Shown one piece after another: positions 33,598 to 43,286 of a DNA stretch of 64,000 bases (position 1 is its first letter; every line of letters begins with the position of its first letter). The DNA is taken from positions 992,001-1,056,000 of the forward strand of contig NZ_JAAIVI010000017.1 of assembly GCF_011008905.1 (NCBI RefSeq). Direction: 5' to 3'. The DNA is from Wenzhouxiangella sp. XN201. GTDB taxonomy: Bacteria; Pseudomonadota; Gammaproteobacteria; Xanthomonadales; Wenzhouxiangellaceae. The notes beneath the pieces are model-generated. The model was not told the DNA's origin and made no database searches. It saw nothing but the letters and a program-made list of their open reading frames with translations. The position numbers and the translations under genes are program-made.

Positions 33598-34554
33598 TCA
33601 GGCATCAGCAACCAACCAATGCATCGAAAACACCCCGTCAGGATCGAACCAGACCATATCTGACTGCAGCCCGGCCCGGGCTGCCAAGGCCTGAAACGAT
33701 TCAACCGAATACTTGTGGCTGTTCTCGGTATGAATCGACTCGCCCGCCTCGAACGCGAATTGGTGGCCATCGATCACGATGGTGGTGGGACGGCGAGCCA
33801 CCAGGTGCATCTCGATGCGTGAGTGGGCTTCGTTCCAGCGGGCTTCGTGCGTGAAGGCCTCGAGATCGATGTCGGCGCCGAGTTCGCGCTGCATACGCAC
33901 GAGCAGGTTGCGGTTGAACTCGCTGGTGACGCCATCGGCGTCATCATAGGCCTTGATCAGCTGATCGGCCGGCTTGACCAGGTCGACGCCGACGAGTACC
34001 GCACCGTCAGGACCGGCAATGCGGCCCAGGCGTTGGAGAAAGTGGACGGCCTGGTCGGACTCGAAATTGCTGATTGTCGATCCCGGAAAATAGACGATAC
34101 GGCGCTTGGCTGGCGGATTCAGGGCGAAGGCCTCGGCGGGTATGGGCTGCGTGTAGTCGGCCTGGACCGGCACGATCTCGATGTCGGGAAAGGCGGCTTC
34201 CAGTTCACGCGAGGACCGGGTCAGTGCCGCGGCGGAAATCTCGATTGGCGTGTAGGCGCGGGGCGAATGCAGGCTGGCGAGCAGTTGTCGGGTCTTGATG
34301 CCGGCGCCCGAACCGAGCTCGATGACATGCGCATCCGGACCGATCCGGGCAGCGATGTCGTTCAGGTGCGACTCGTGCAGGGCCAGATCTGCCCGCGTGA
34401 CGTAGTACTCGGGGGTGTGGCAGATGCGCTCGAACAGCTCCGAGCCGCGGGTGTCGTAAAGATACTTGCAGGAAATGGCGCGCGGTCTGGCTGACAGGCC
34501 GTTGATCACGTCGGTCCTGAAGGTATCGACATCGGGCTCGCTGGTTTCGCTCAC
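33598..34554 (-). CDS. egtD: L-histidine N-alpha-methyltransferase EgtD
   Basis: A 318-residue SAM-dependent enzyme trimethylating histidine to hercynine, the first step of ergothioneine synthesis. The start is GTG 34554, overlapping the egtB stop (GTGA). Motifs: RAISCKYLYDTRGSELFERIC, TPEYYVTRADLALHESH, the SAM loop VIELGSGAGIKTRQLL, FPGSTISNF and SHKYSVESF. It is coupled to egtB, which uses its product. Confidence 0.94.
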   Translation of the reverse strand: MSETSEPDVDTFRTDVINGLSARPRAISCKYLYDTRGSELFERICHTPEYYVTRADLALHESHLNDIAARIGPDAHVIELGSGAGIKTRQLLASLHSPRAYTPIEISAAALTRSSRELEAAFPDIEIVPVQADYTQPIPAEAFALNPPAKRRIVYFPGSTISNFESDQAVHFLQRLGRIAGPDGAVLVGVDLVKPADQLIKAYDDADGVTSEFNRNLLVRMQRELGADIDLEAFTHEARWNEAHSRIEMHLVARRPTTIVIDGHQFAFEAGESIHTENSHKYSVESFQALAARAGLQSDMVWFDPDGVFSMHWLVADA

Positions 34555-35906
34555 GGCCGCCGTGCCAGACGAATGCCGCTGAACTGCCAGCGATCCGGCG
34601 GATAGAAGAAATTGCGGTAGGTCGCGCGGACATGACCGGCCGGTGTGGCGCAACTGCCGCCACGTAACACCATCTGGTTGGCCATGAACTTACCGTTGTA
34701 TTCGCCCACGGCGCCGGGATGGGCCTCGAAGCCCGGGTAGGGAGCGTAGCTCGAAGCGGTCCATTCCCAGACGTTGCCAAATAGCCCGGTCAGGGTGTCG
34801 TTTGGCAGGTCCGGATCGGCGGCGGACGGGTGGTAGCGGCGGTCGTCGGCGAACGGGCCGTCCAGATGGTTCGCCGAAGTGGCGGCGAGTTCCCATTCGG
34901 CTTCGGTCGGCAGCCGGGCGCCGGACCACTGCGCATAGGCGCAGGCCTCGTAGAAACTGACGTGGACGACGGGCTCATGCGGGTCGACGCGCCGCAGGCC
35001 ACCGAGGGTGTAGAGCCACCATTGGCCGTCCTCACCGTTGCGCCAGTACAGTGGCGTGCGGGTACCGGATTCCTGCAGCCAGGCCCAGCCGTCAGAAAGC
35101 CAGAGGTCCGGCTCGTCGTAGCCGCCGTCCTCCATGAAGGCCAGGTACTCGCCGCAGGTCACCGGACGCGATGCCAGTTCGAAGGCCTCGACCAGCTGGC
35201 GATGGCGCGGCGTTTCGTTGTCGAAACAGAAGCGTCCGTCGTCGGCGGCACCGATCTCGGCAATCCGTTCGTCGAAGCCCAGCCAGTCGAGGGGTGCTGC
35301 TCCGGCCGGTGCTGTCGACGGGCACTCGGTCCAGGCCGGATGCAGCGGATTGCGGCTGAAGCCGTGCTTGAGGTCGGTGGCAATGAGTTCCTGGTGTTGC
35401 TGCTCGTGGTTGAGGCCCAGCCGGATGATGGCGGCCAGCTCCTGCCAGCCGGCTTCGGCCGAATGCTCGATCAGTTCAAGCATGGCCTCGTCGACGCGGC
35501 ATCGATAATCGGCGATCTCGGCCACGTCCGGGCGCGAGATCAGGCCGCGCTGGGGCCGCGGATACTGTTCGCCCACGCCGTTGTAATAAGAGTTGAACAG
35601 GTAGTTCCAGATCGGGTCGATTTCACGCCAGTTACGATCGTGCGGTTTGAGTACGAAGGTCTCGAAAAACCAGGTGGTGTGCGCGCGGTGCCACTTGACC
35701 GGACTGGTCTCGGGCATCGACTGCAGGTTCTGATCTTCGGGAGAGAGATTGGCGGCCAGCGACTCGGTGGTTTGGCGCACGGCGCGGAAGTCATCGGCCA
35801 GCAAGGTTCGATCGATCACGTCTGCCGTCAGGCCATTGCACAGCGGTGCAGCGGCCACCGCGGCGCTGTGCTGGTCGCGTTCTCCAGGATGGCGCAGGCT
35901 GCTCAT
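34551..35906 (-). CDS. egtB: Ergothioneine biosynthesis sulfoxide synthase EgtB
   Basis: A 451-residue non-heme iron enzyme joining hercynine to a thiol donor with oxygen. The N-terminal DinB-like domain supplies iron ligands: a histidine in KWHRAHTTWFFET (about 73-76) and H167/H171 with E173 in GLNHEQQHQEL. The C-terminal FGE-sulfatase domain includes RHRQLVEAFELASRPVTCGEYLAFM, GARLPTEAEWE and LRGGSCATP. Whether cysteine or gamma-glutamylcysteine is the sulfur donor cannot be told. No egtA, egtC or egtE is adjacent. The start overlaps the pilR stop. Confidence 0.94.
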   Translation of the reverse strand: MSSLRHPGERDQHSAAVAAAPLCNGLTADVIDRTLLADDFRAVRQTTESLAANLSPEDQNLQSMPETSPVKWHRAHTTWFFETFVLKPHDRNWREIDPIWNYLFNSYYNGVGEQYPRPQRGLISRPDVAEIADYRCRVDEAMLELIEHSAEAGWQELAAIIRLGLNHEQQHQELIATDLKHGFSRNPLHPAWTECPSTAPAGAAPLDWLGFDERIAEIGAADDGRFCFDNETPRHRQLVEAFELASRPVTCGEYLAFMEDGGYDEPDLWLSDGWAWLQESGTRTPLYWRNGEDGQWWLYTLGGLRRVDPHEPVVHVSFYEACAYAQWSGARLPTEAEWELAATSANHLDGPFADDRRYHPSAADPDLPNDTLTGLFGNVWEWTASSYAPYPGFEAHPGAVGEYNGKFMANQMVLRGGSCATPAGHVRATYRNFFYPPDRWQFSGIRLARRP

Positions 35907-37327
35907 CAGTCGATGTCGTACTTCTTGAGCTTGTAGCGCAGGGAGCGGAACGAAATGCCCAGCTGGCGCGCGGCCTCGGTCTTGTTGTACTTGGCCTCGA
36001 CCAGCGCCTTCTCGAGAATACGCCTTTCGATATCTTCCATGTAGTCGTCGAGACTGCGATCCTCCGGCGGGCTGACTTCGATATTGTCCTCGTCGAGTAC
36101 CGACTGCTCGATGTCGAGATCCTCGACGGTGATCTCATCGCCTTCGCACATGGTCACGGCACGTTGCAGGATATTGACCAACTCGCGCACGTTTCCGGAA
36201 AAACGGTGGTTCTGCAGGGTATCCATGGCCGCGGTGTTGAGCTTGCGTGGCGGTTCACCCCACTGCTCGCCGATGACCTTGAGAAAATGCTCGGCCAGCA
36301 GGCGAATGTCGCCGCGGCGCTCGCGCAGGCTCGGCATGGGCAGCTCGATCACGTTAAGCCGGTAATAGAGGTCGTTGCGGAAGTCGCCGGACTCGACCAG
36401 CGGCTTGAGCGTCTTGTGCGAGGCCGACAGGATGCGCACGTCGATCTTGATTTCCTGTCGGCCGCCAATCGGCCGGACGGTCTTTTCCTGGATCACGCGC
36501 AGCAGTTTGACCTGCATGTTCAGGGGCAGGTCAGCGACCTCGTCAAGAAACAGGGTGCCGCCAGTGGCCGACTGGAACAGGCCTTCCTTGTCGGCGTCGG
36601 CGCCGGTGAAACTGCCTTTCATGTGGCCGAAGAATTCGCTCTCCATCAGTTCGGACGGAATGGCGCCGCAGTTGACAGCGACAAAGGGCCGGTCGGCGCG
36701 CGGGCCGAGGTCATGGATCAGTTGTGCTGCCAGCTCCTTGCCGGTGCCCGACTCGCCGCTGATCAGCACGGGCGCCTGGCTGCGCGCCAGCTTGTTGATC
36801 GTCCGGCGAACCTGGTCCATGGCCTGTGATCGGCCCACCAGCCGTTGCTGCAGCAGGTTTTCCGCACGCGGCGTGCCCGCTGTGGCGGACTGTACCGGGG
36901 CCGGTTCCCGCTCACGCTCACGCGGCAATCGCGCTTCCCCGTTCTCGTCTTCTTCGCTGCGAAGCTTGAGTGCGGTGCGCACCATGTTTCGCAGAACTTC
37001 GAGATCGACCGGCTTGGACACGAAGTCGAAGGCGCCGTACTTGAGGGCCGTGACCGCGTCGTCGACCTTGCCGTAGGCGGTGATCATGGCAATCGGGAGT
37101 TCGGGATGATCGCGGGCGACTTCCTTGATCAGGCTCAGACCGTTGCCGTCGGGCAGCCGCATGTCGGTCAGGCAGAAGGCGTAGTTGCCGCCCTCCGACA
37201 GCAGGCGGCGTGCAGCCGACAGGTCTTCGGCGGTGTCGACCTCGAGCCCCATCCGGGTGAGCGTCATGTCGAGCAGCTCCCGCAGATCGGGTTCGTCGTC
37301 CACCACCAGGGCACGCAGATCGCTCAT
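35906..37327 (-). CDS. pilR: Sigma-54-dependent response regulator PilR
   Basis: A 473-residue NtrC-family activator starting at ATG 37327. The receiver domain (residues 5-115) has VVDDEPDLR and phosphoacceptor D in CLTDMRLPDG. The AAA+ domain has Walker A GESGTGKE and sigma-54 contact loop GSFTGAD (the common form is GAFTGA). A Fis-type helix-turn-helix (NKTEAARQLGISFRSLRYKLK) ends it. PilR activates pilin transcription with RpoN. It follows pilS and shares four bases with egtB. Confidence 0.93.
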   Translation of the reverse strand: MSDLRALVVDDEPDLRELLDMTLTRMGLEVDTAEDLSAARRLLSEGGNYAFCLTDMRLPDGNGLSLIKEVARDHPELPIAMITAYGKVDDAVTALKYGAFDFVSKPVDLEVLRNMVRTALKLRSEEDENGEARLPREREREPAPVQSATAGTPRAENLLQQRLVGRSQAMDQVRRTINKLARSQAPVLISGESGTGKELAAQLIHDLGPRADRPFVAVNCGAIPSELMESEFFGHMKGSFTGADADKEGLFQSATGGTLFLDEVADLPLNMQVKLLRVIQEKTVRPIGGRQEIKIDVRILSASHKTLKPLVESGDFRNDLYYRLNVIELPMPSLRERRGDIRLLAEHFLKVIGEQWGEPPRKLNTAAMDTLQNHRFSGNVRELVNILQRAVTMCEGDEITVEDLDIEQSVLDEDNIEVSPPEDRSLDDYMEDIERRILEKALVEAKYNKTEAARQLGISFRSLRYKLKKYDID

Positions 37328-37358
37328 CGATATCCTCGCTTGCTGCAGTCGGCCGGCA

Positions 37359-39011
37359 TCATGTGGCTTTCCGTTCCTTGCGCGTCTGTGGTTTGGCGTC
37401 CGCAGAAATCGTTCCCGACTCCGGACGTCTGAGCAGAATCCGGAAACAGGCGCCGCGGTTGGGAACCTGAACATATTCGAGCGGGGCCTGATTTGCGTCG
37501 CAGAGCTGTCGGGCCAGGTAAAGCCCCAGGCCGGAACCCTGCTTGTGTGTAGTGAAAAATGGTTCGAACACCTGCGAGCGCTTCTCCAGCGGGATTCCGG
37601 GACCATTGTCGATGATATCCAGCGCAATTTCACGGTGTCCGCGAATCGGACTGACGCGCAGGGTGATGACGACTTCCCGGTCGTCGCCGCCGGCATGCTT
37701 GAGGGCATTCTCCATCAGGTTCCATACCGCCTGACCGAGCTGGCTGGCATCAACCAGGACCATGATCGACGCCGAGGGCAACTCCAGTCCAACGCGACCG
37801 GGCTCAAGCTTGTGGTAGCGCCGGAAGTCGGAGGCCAGTTTGCGCAGCCAGCTGATCAGATTGACCGACTCGATGCGTGCCCGTTCGCGCCTGGAGAGCT
37901 TGAGCACGTTTTCGACGATGTCGTTCATGCGGGTGGCGTGGTTGAGCATCATGTTGACCAGCTTGCGGTCGGGCTTGCTCAGTTCATCGGATTCCTCGAG
38001 CAGTTGAGCGGCGTGGCTGAGCGCCCCCAATGGATTGCGGATCTCGTGGGCGATGCTGGCCGACAGGCGCGCCAACGAGGCCTGTGCCAGGTCGCGTGCC
38101 CGACGAGTCACCACCGAAGTGTCCTCGAGGAAGATCAGCGTGGCGTCGCTGTCGTGGATGCCCGGCATGGTGAGCATGCTTGGCACCACGGCGGCCTGCG
38201 TGGACTGCAGCAGCAGGCCTTCGTCCTCGGTCTTGCCCGAGCTTCGCCAGCGCTCGAGCCTGTCGGCCAAAGGGGGTGCGATTTTGCGCAGGTTGCGTTC
38301 GCTGACCGGTGGATTGCCAAGCAGATACCAGGCCGCTTCGTTCATCTGGCGGATTCGGTCCTGCGAATCGACGACCAGTACGCCCGAACGCAGCTTGTGG
38401 ATGATCAGTTCATTGATGTGACCCAGGTTGGCCAGATCCAGGCCACGTCGTTCGGCCAGAAGTTTGTATTCCCGGCCCCAGCGGCCGAGCAGGGAGGCGC
38501 CGATGGCAATGCCGAACGCGCCAATACCATAGAGCGCGGCCTGAAACAGCATTCCGGCCTGAACCGGTCCGTGCCGGGCCAGGAAGGCATCGGCCAGCAG
38601 GCCGAGCGCGATAATCGCGGCAAACAGCAGGGCCGTGCGCAGGTCCAGGATCAGGCCGGCGATGCCGATCGTGAACAGCAGCAGAATGACCAGGCCGGAT
38701 TCGGTGCCGCCGAAGGCATGCAGGATCAGGCCGATCAGAATCAGGTCGGTCATCAGCGAAAACGAGGCCAACTCGGCGACCGACACCGTTTTGCGCACGC
38801 GCAGGATGATGAAGGTGATCGCGGCGAACACGTAGGTCAGGGCGGCCGCCTGCGCGAGAATGACGCGATAACCGACGTCGATTTCGGCAGCCAGGGGGCT
38901 GAATGCGGCCACCAGGGCGACCAGCGCGGCTGCCAGGCGAAATCCGTTGAGATAGTGGAGAGCCCGACCCACGATCTCTTCATCGGCGACCAATGTACCG
39001 AACGTTTTCAA
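37359..39011 (-). CDS. pilS: Sensor histidine kinase PilS
   Basis: A 550-residue inner-membrane kinase with about six N-terminal membrane segments (residues 20-175), a PAS-like region (SGVLVVDSQDRIRQMNEAAWYLL), the phosphorylated histidine in SIAHEIRNPLGAL, and HATPase motifs WNLMENALKHA, IDNGPGIP and GSGLGLYLARQL. In Pseudomonas it senses pilin in the membrane. The C-terminus is Lys/Arg-rich. It is divergent from sucC, as in xanthomonads. Confidence 0.93.
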   Translation of the reverse strand: MKTFGTLVADEEIVGRALHYLNGFRLAAALVALVAAFSPLAAEIDVGYRVILAQAAALTYVFAAITFIILRVRKTVSVAELASFSLMTDLILIGLILHAFGGTESGLVILLLFTIGIAGLILDLRTALLFAAIIALGLLADAFLARHGPVQAGMLFQAALYGIGAFGIAIGASLLGRWGREYKLLAERRGLDLANLGHINELIIHKLRSGVLVVDSQDRIRQMNEAAWYLLGNPPVSERNLRKIAPPLADRLERWRSSGKTEDEGLLLQSTQAAVVPSMLTMPGIHDSDATLIFLEDTSVVTRRARDLAQASLARLSASIAHEIRNPLGALSHAAQLLEESDELSKPDRKLVNMMLNHATRMNDIVENVLKLSRRERARIESVNLISWLRKLASDFRRYHKLEPGRVGLELPSASIMVLVDASQLGQAVWNLMENALKHAGGDDREVVITLRVSPIRGHREIALDIIDNGPGIPLEKRSQVFEPFFTTHKQGSGLGLYLARQLCDANQAPLEYVQVPNRGACFRILLRRPESGTISADAKPQTRKERKAT

Positions 39012-39241
39012 TTAAATCTCCTTCGGTACCGGATCCAGCGCGGGAACATTCCCGGAACTCCACTGGGCATTGAGAAAAAGGCCTTTTTCGTCCTCTCCCG
39101 CGCGAGTATAAGCGATCAGTCGGTTTGATAAATGCCTTGGCATGATCCAGAATACGCCGGTTCCGGCGACCAATCCGCTACAGCGTAGTTGCCGGGCTTC
39201 AGGGTTCGAATTCATCCAACCAAAGAACGGGTTTTCCAAGC

Positions 39242-40405
39242 ATGAATTTTCATGAGTATCAGGCCAAGGAGCTGTTCGAGCAGTATGGTATCCCCGTACC
39301 GCGCGGGCAGTTGGCAACTACAGCCGAGGAGGCCGTTGCGGCGGCTGAAAAGCTCGGCGGTAGCGAGTGGGTAATCAAGGCCCAGGTGCATGCCGGCGGG
39401 CGCGGCAAGGCCGGCGGCGTCAAGCTGGTCTCCAGCCTCGAGGAAGTGCGCGAAGCCGCCGACAAGATGCTCGGCATGAGCATCGAGACCTACCAGACCG
39501 GCGGTCGTGGCCTGCCGGTGAATTCGGTACTGGTCGCGGAAGCCACCGACATCAAGCAGGAGCTCTACCTCGGTGCCCTGGTCGATCGGGCGCAGAAGTC
39601 GGTCGTTTTCATGGGCTCGGCCGCCGGCGGCGTCGATATCGAGCAGGTTGCTTCGGAAACGCCGGAGAAAATCATCACCGTGCCGGTCGACACCGCGGCC
39701 GGTTTCATGCCATACCAGGCCCGCCAGATCGGTTTTCGCATGGGGCTCAACGCCAAGCAGGTCCGGCAGCTGGTCAGGATCATGGACGGCCTTTACCGCC
39801 TGTTCATGGAAAAGGACATCAGCCTGATCGAGGTCAACCCGCTGATCATTGACGGCAATGGTGACCTGAGTGCTCTGGATGCCAAGCTCAATACAGACGA
39901 CAACGCGCTGTTCCGGCACAAGGACCTGTCAGAAATGCGCGACGAGTCGCAGGAAGATCCGACCGAGCTGGAAGCCAGCAAGCATGATCTCAACTACGTC
40001 ACGCTCGACGGCAATATCGCCTGCATGGTCAACGGCGCCGGGCTGGCCATGGCGACCATGGACGTGATCAAGCTTGCCGGCGGTGAGCCGGCCAACTTCC
40101 TTGACGTCGGTGGCGGTACCAATGCAGAGCGCGTCAAGGAAGCATTCAAACTCATCCTTGCCGGCGAAAACGTCGACGCCATCCTGGTCAACATCTTCGG
40201 CGGCATCGTGCGCTGCGACGCCATTGCCGAGGGCATCATCAACGCGGTCAAGGATGTCGACATGGATGTGCCCCTGGTCGTGCGCCTGGAAGGCACCAAC
40301 GTAGACAAGGGTAAGGAACTGCTGGCTAACAGCGGTTTTGACATCATTTCAGCCGACGATCTCAATGACGGTGCGCGCAAGGTCGTGGACGCGGCCGGCG
40401 CCTGA
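39242..40405 (+). CDS. sucC: Succinyl-CoA ligase beta subunit
   Basis: A 387-residue ATP-grasp subunit (E. coli 388). [18 protein letters not shown] starts it, [17 protein letters not shown] is in the nucleotide site and [16 protein letters not shown] is in the C-terminal CoA-ligase domain. With SucD it makes ATP or GTP from succinyl-CoA in the TCA cycle. The 230-base gap to pilS holds the promoters of both, but I cannot place them firmly. Confidence 0.97.
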   Translation: MNFHEYQAKELFEQYGIPVPRGQLATTAEEAVAAAEKLGGSEWVIKAQVHAGGRGKAGGVKLVSSLEEVREAADKMLGMSIETYQTGGRGLPVNSVLVAEATDIKQELYLGALVDRAQKSVVFMGSAAGGVDIEQVASETPEKIITVPVDTAAGFMPYQARQIGFRMGLNAKQVRQLVRIMDGLYRLFMEKDISLIEVNPLIIDGNGDLSALDAKLNTDDNALFRHKDLSEMRDESQEDPTELEASKHDLNYVTLDGNIACMVNGAGLAMATMDVIKLAGGEPANFLDVGGGTNAERVKEAFKLILAGENVDAILVNIFGGIVRCDAIAEGIINAVKDVDMDVPLVVRLEGTNVDKGKELLANSGFDIISADDLNDGARKVVDAAGA

Positions 40406-40416
40406 AGGAACCAGTA

Positions 40417-41289
40417 ATGAGTGTATTGATCGACAAGAAGACCAAGGTCATCTGCCAGGGCTTTACCGGAAGCCAGGGCACCTTTCATTCCGAACAGGCC
40501 ATCGCCTACGGTACGCGCATGGTCGGTGGCGTTACGCCGGGCAAGGGCGGCCAGGAACACCTGGGCCTGCCGGTATTCAATACCGTCGACCAGGCGGTCG
40601 AGGAAACCGGGGCCGATGCCTCGATGATCTTCGTGCCGCCGCCGTTCGCCGCCGACGCGATTCTCGAGGCGGCCGATGCGGGCGTGCGCGTGATCGTGTG
40701 CATCACCGAGGGGATCCCGGTGCTCGACATGATGCGCGTCAAGGCTGCGCTCAACAACTATGACGACGTGACCCTGATCGGGCCCAACTGCCCGGGCATC
40801 ATCACGCCCGATGAGTGCAAGATCGGCATCATGCCGGGCCAGATCCACAAGAAGGGCAAGATCGGCGTCGTTTCGCGTTCGGGGACACTGACCTACGAAG
40901 CCGTATTTCAGACCACCCAGGTGGGCCTGGGCCAGTCGACCTGCATCGGCATCGGCGGTGACCCGATCCAGGGCATGAGTTTCGTCGACTGTCTGTCGCT
41001 GTTCCAGGAAGATCCCGAGACCGAGGGCATCATCATGGTCGGCGAAATCGGCGGTTCGGCCGAGGAAGAAGCGGCCGAGTTCATCGCTGATCGCGTCACC
41101 AAGCCGGTGGCCGCCTACATCGCCGGCGTAACCGCGCCCCCGGGCAAGCGCATGGGCCACGCCGGCGCCATCATCGCTGGCGGCAAGGGCACGGCCGAGG
41201 CCAAGTACGAGGCGCTGGAAGAGGCTGGTGTGACCACGGTGCGTTCCCCGACCGAGCTTGGTGAAGCCATCGCCGGACGCCTCAAGTAG
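40417..41289 (+). CDS. sucD: Succinyl-CoA ligase alpha subunit
   Basis: A 290-residue subunit with CoA-binding Rossmann domain ([29 protein letters not shown]) and the phosphohistidine in [16 protein letters not shown] near residue 247. It starts 11 bases after sucC and is co-transcribed. The gap that follows carries a palindromic repeat. Confidence 0.97.
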   Translation: MSVLIDKKTKVICQGFTGSQGTFHSEQAIAYGTRMVGGVTPGKGGQEHLGLPVFNTVDQAVEETGADASMIFVPPPFAADAILEAADAGVRVIVCITEGIPVLDMMRVKAALNNYDDVTLIGPNCPGIITPDECKIGIMPGQIHKKGKIGVVSRSGTLTYEAVFQTTQVGLGQSTCIGIGGDPIQGMSFVDCLSLFQEDPETEGIIMVGEIGGSAEEEAAEFIADRVTKPVAAYIAGVTAPPGKRMGHAGAIIAGGKGTAEAKYEALEEAGVTTVRSPTELGEAIAGRLK

Positions 41290-41341
41290 ACTGGGTGCTA
41301 CTGGTGGCCTGACAAGCTGCCATTTTCTGCCATATTGAGTG

Positions 41342-41415
41342 GAACCACGGAAAGCACGGAAGGCACTGAAAGGTTGATTCATTGTCTTCCGTGGATGCCG
41401 TGTTTTCCGTGGTTC
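41342..41415. repeat. Palindromic intergenic element, CACGGAA family
   Basis: GAACCACGGAAAGCACGG at the left is answered by CCGTGTTTTCCGTGGTTC at the right (one mismatch over the 18-base end), with a further imperfect CACGGAA/TTCCGTG repetition inside. It lies between sucD and nadE and could fold as one hairpin. The design, arms made of repeated short words, is like 22330-22407 but the sequence differs. Confidence 0.7.
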
Positions 41416-41444
41416 ACCGGCTCCTTTACTGACGGCTTGCACTT

Positions 41445-43064
41445 ATGCTTCGCATCGCGCTTGCGCAGGATGACTTTCAGGTAGGCCACATCTCAGGCAA
41501 CCGGGATCGTATCCTGGCGCATGTCGCCCGGGCCCGCGACGAACTCGGCGCTGACCTGATCGTCTTTCCCGAACTGGCGTTGACCGGTTATCCGCCCGAG
41601 GACCTGGTGCTCAGGCCCGGTTTCATGAAGAGCAGCGATGCCGCTCTGACCGAAATTGCCGAGCAGGTTCAGGGCATCGATGTGGTTGTCGGCCATCCAC
41701 GCGCCGATCGCGACAAGCGCTTCAATGCTGTCTCCTGGATACGCGACGGCAAAGTCATCGGCACCTACGACAAGTGGGACTTGCCCAACTACGCCGTTTT
41801 CGACGAGCGTCGCTACTTCATCCCGGGTGATTCGCCGCTGGTGGTCGAGGTCGCCGGGGTCAAGGTCGGCGTGATCATTTGTGAAGACATGTGGACCCCT
41901 GAGGCGGCTCGGGCGGCCAGGGACGCTGGTGCACAGATCATCGTCTCACCCAACGCCTCGCCATACTACGAAGGCAAGCACGAGGACCGCGCCGCAATCC
42001 TCTCCGACCGTCACGGCGAAGTCGGCTTGCCGCTGATCTACCTCAACTGCGTCGGTGGCCAGGACGAACTGGTTTTTGACGGGCACTCCATGGCGATTGA
42101 TGGGCACGGCGAGCTGTCGGTGCCGGCGCCGCTGTGCGCCGAAGCGCTGCTTTGCCTGGATTTCGATGCCGATAGCGGCCACCTGGATTACCGGCACTGG
42201 CCGGCCGGAGAAACCGGGCGATTGCCGGCGATCTGGGAGGTGCTCAAACGCGGCTTGCGCGACTATACCCACAAGAATGGCTTCCAGTCCGTGGTGCTGG
42301 GGCTGTCCGGCGGCATCGATTCGGCGTTGACCGCCACCATTGCCGCTGATGCGCTGGGTCCCGAGCAGGTGCTGGCGGTCATGATGCCTTCCCGGCATAC
42401 ATCCGAGCTGTCGCTGATTCTGGCCAGCGAACAGATCGAACTGCTCGGCCTGCGCTACGAAAACATCTCCATCGAGCCGATCTACCAGGCCCAGCTCAAG
42501 CAGCTGGCCGAAGTGTTCGAGGGGACGCGCGAGAATTTCGCCGAAGAGAACCTGCAGGCGAGGGCGCGGGGCAACGTCGTCATGGCCCTGTCGAACAAAT
42601 TCGGCCACCTTCCTCTGGCCACCAGCAACAAGAGTGAACTGGCGGTCGGATACTCGACCATCTACGGCGACATGTGCGGCGGTTACAGTCCGATCAAGGA
42701 CGTGCTCAAAACGGTCGTCTACGAGCTGGCGAACTGGCGCAACACGGTCTCCGAGGCCATCCCTCAGGGCGTGATCGATCGCCCGCCCTCGGCCGAACTG
42801 GCACCCGGCCAGACCGACCAGGACAAGCTGCCGCCCTACGACGTGCTCGACGACATCATCACCCGCTATGTGGAAGAAGATCAGTCGATCGCCGACATCG
42901 CAGCGGTGGATGCCGACGAGGCGGTGGTGCGGCGCGTGGCCGGCATGGTATTGGCATCGGAATTCAAGCGCCGCCAGGGTGCGCCCGGCCCGCGCATCAC
43001 CCGCAAGGCCTTTGGCCGCGACCGCCGCTATCCCATCACGTCAGGCTGGCGCGACAGCGGCTGA
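41445..43064 (+). CDS. nadE: Glutamine-dependent NAD+ synthetase
   Basis: A 539-residue two-domain enzyme. The N-terminal nitrilase-fold glutaminase has E43 (FPELALTGYPPEDL), K110 (YDKWDLPNY) and C146 (VIICEDMW). The C-terminal synthetase has the PP-loop GLSGGIDSALTA (about 286-297) and TSNKSELAVGYSTIYGDM. Ammonia from glutamine is channelled to adenylated deamido-NAD. nadA, for an earlier step, lies at the window's end. Confidence 0.96.
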   Translation: MLRIALAQDDFQVGHISGNRDRILAHVARARDELGADLIVFPELALTGYPPEDLVLRPGFMKSSDAALTEIAEQVQGIDVVVGHPRADRDKRFNAVSWIRDGKVIGTYDKWDLPNYAVFDERRYFIPGDSPLVVEVAGVKVGVIICEDMWTPEAARAARDAGAQIIVSPNASPYYEGKHEDRAAILSDRHGEVGLPLIYLNCVGGQDELVFDGHSMAIDGHGELSVPAPLCAEALLCLDFDADSGHLDYRHWPAGETGRLPAIWEVLKRGLRDYTHKNGFQSVVLGLSGGIDSALTATIAADALGPEQVLAVMMPSRHTSELSLILASEQIELLGLRYENISIEPIYQAQLKQLAEVFEGTRENFAEENLQARARGNVVMALSNKFGHLPLATSNKSELAVGYSTIYGDMCGGYSPIKDVLKTVVYELANWRNTVSEAIPQGVIDRPPSAELAPGQTDQDKLPPYDVLDDIITRYVEEDQSIADIAAVDADEAVVRRVAGMVLASEFKRRQGAPGPRITRKAFGRDRRYPITSGWRDSG

Positions 43065-43093
43065 ATGCAATCCACATTAATGCCGGGGTAATA

Positions 43094-43109
43094 TGTGAAG
43101 CAGTTCACA
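43094..43109. promoter_or_regulatory. CRP/Clp-type binding site upstream of the SARP-like regulator
   Basis: TGTGA-AGCAGT-TCACA matches the CRP/Clp consensus TGTGA-N6-TCACA exactly. It lies 29 bases after nadE and about 180 bases before the regulator start, so activation of the regulator gene is the likely role. Confidence 0.55.
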
Positions 43110-43286
43110 GAAGTTCGCTGCTTCGATGCCTGAAAAGCAAGACCGAACGACCATCTTTGCGGCTGTCGGATCCCGCGCCGGGTATTCGAGTGTGTGCAGG
43201 AAAAGGGCCGGGCCGCGATGAGCGCGACGGCTTCAGGCTTGTCCGGGGGGCGTTGACCGGCGTGCGACCAGCTCATTCTAGCGACG

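Noticed and set aside
37185-39128. 647-residue plus-strand frame opposite pilS
   Set aside because: Antisense shadow of a kinase gene with all its motifs intact.
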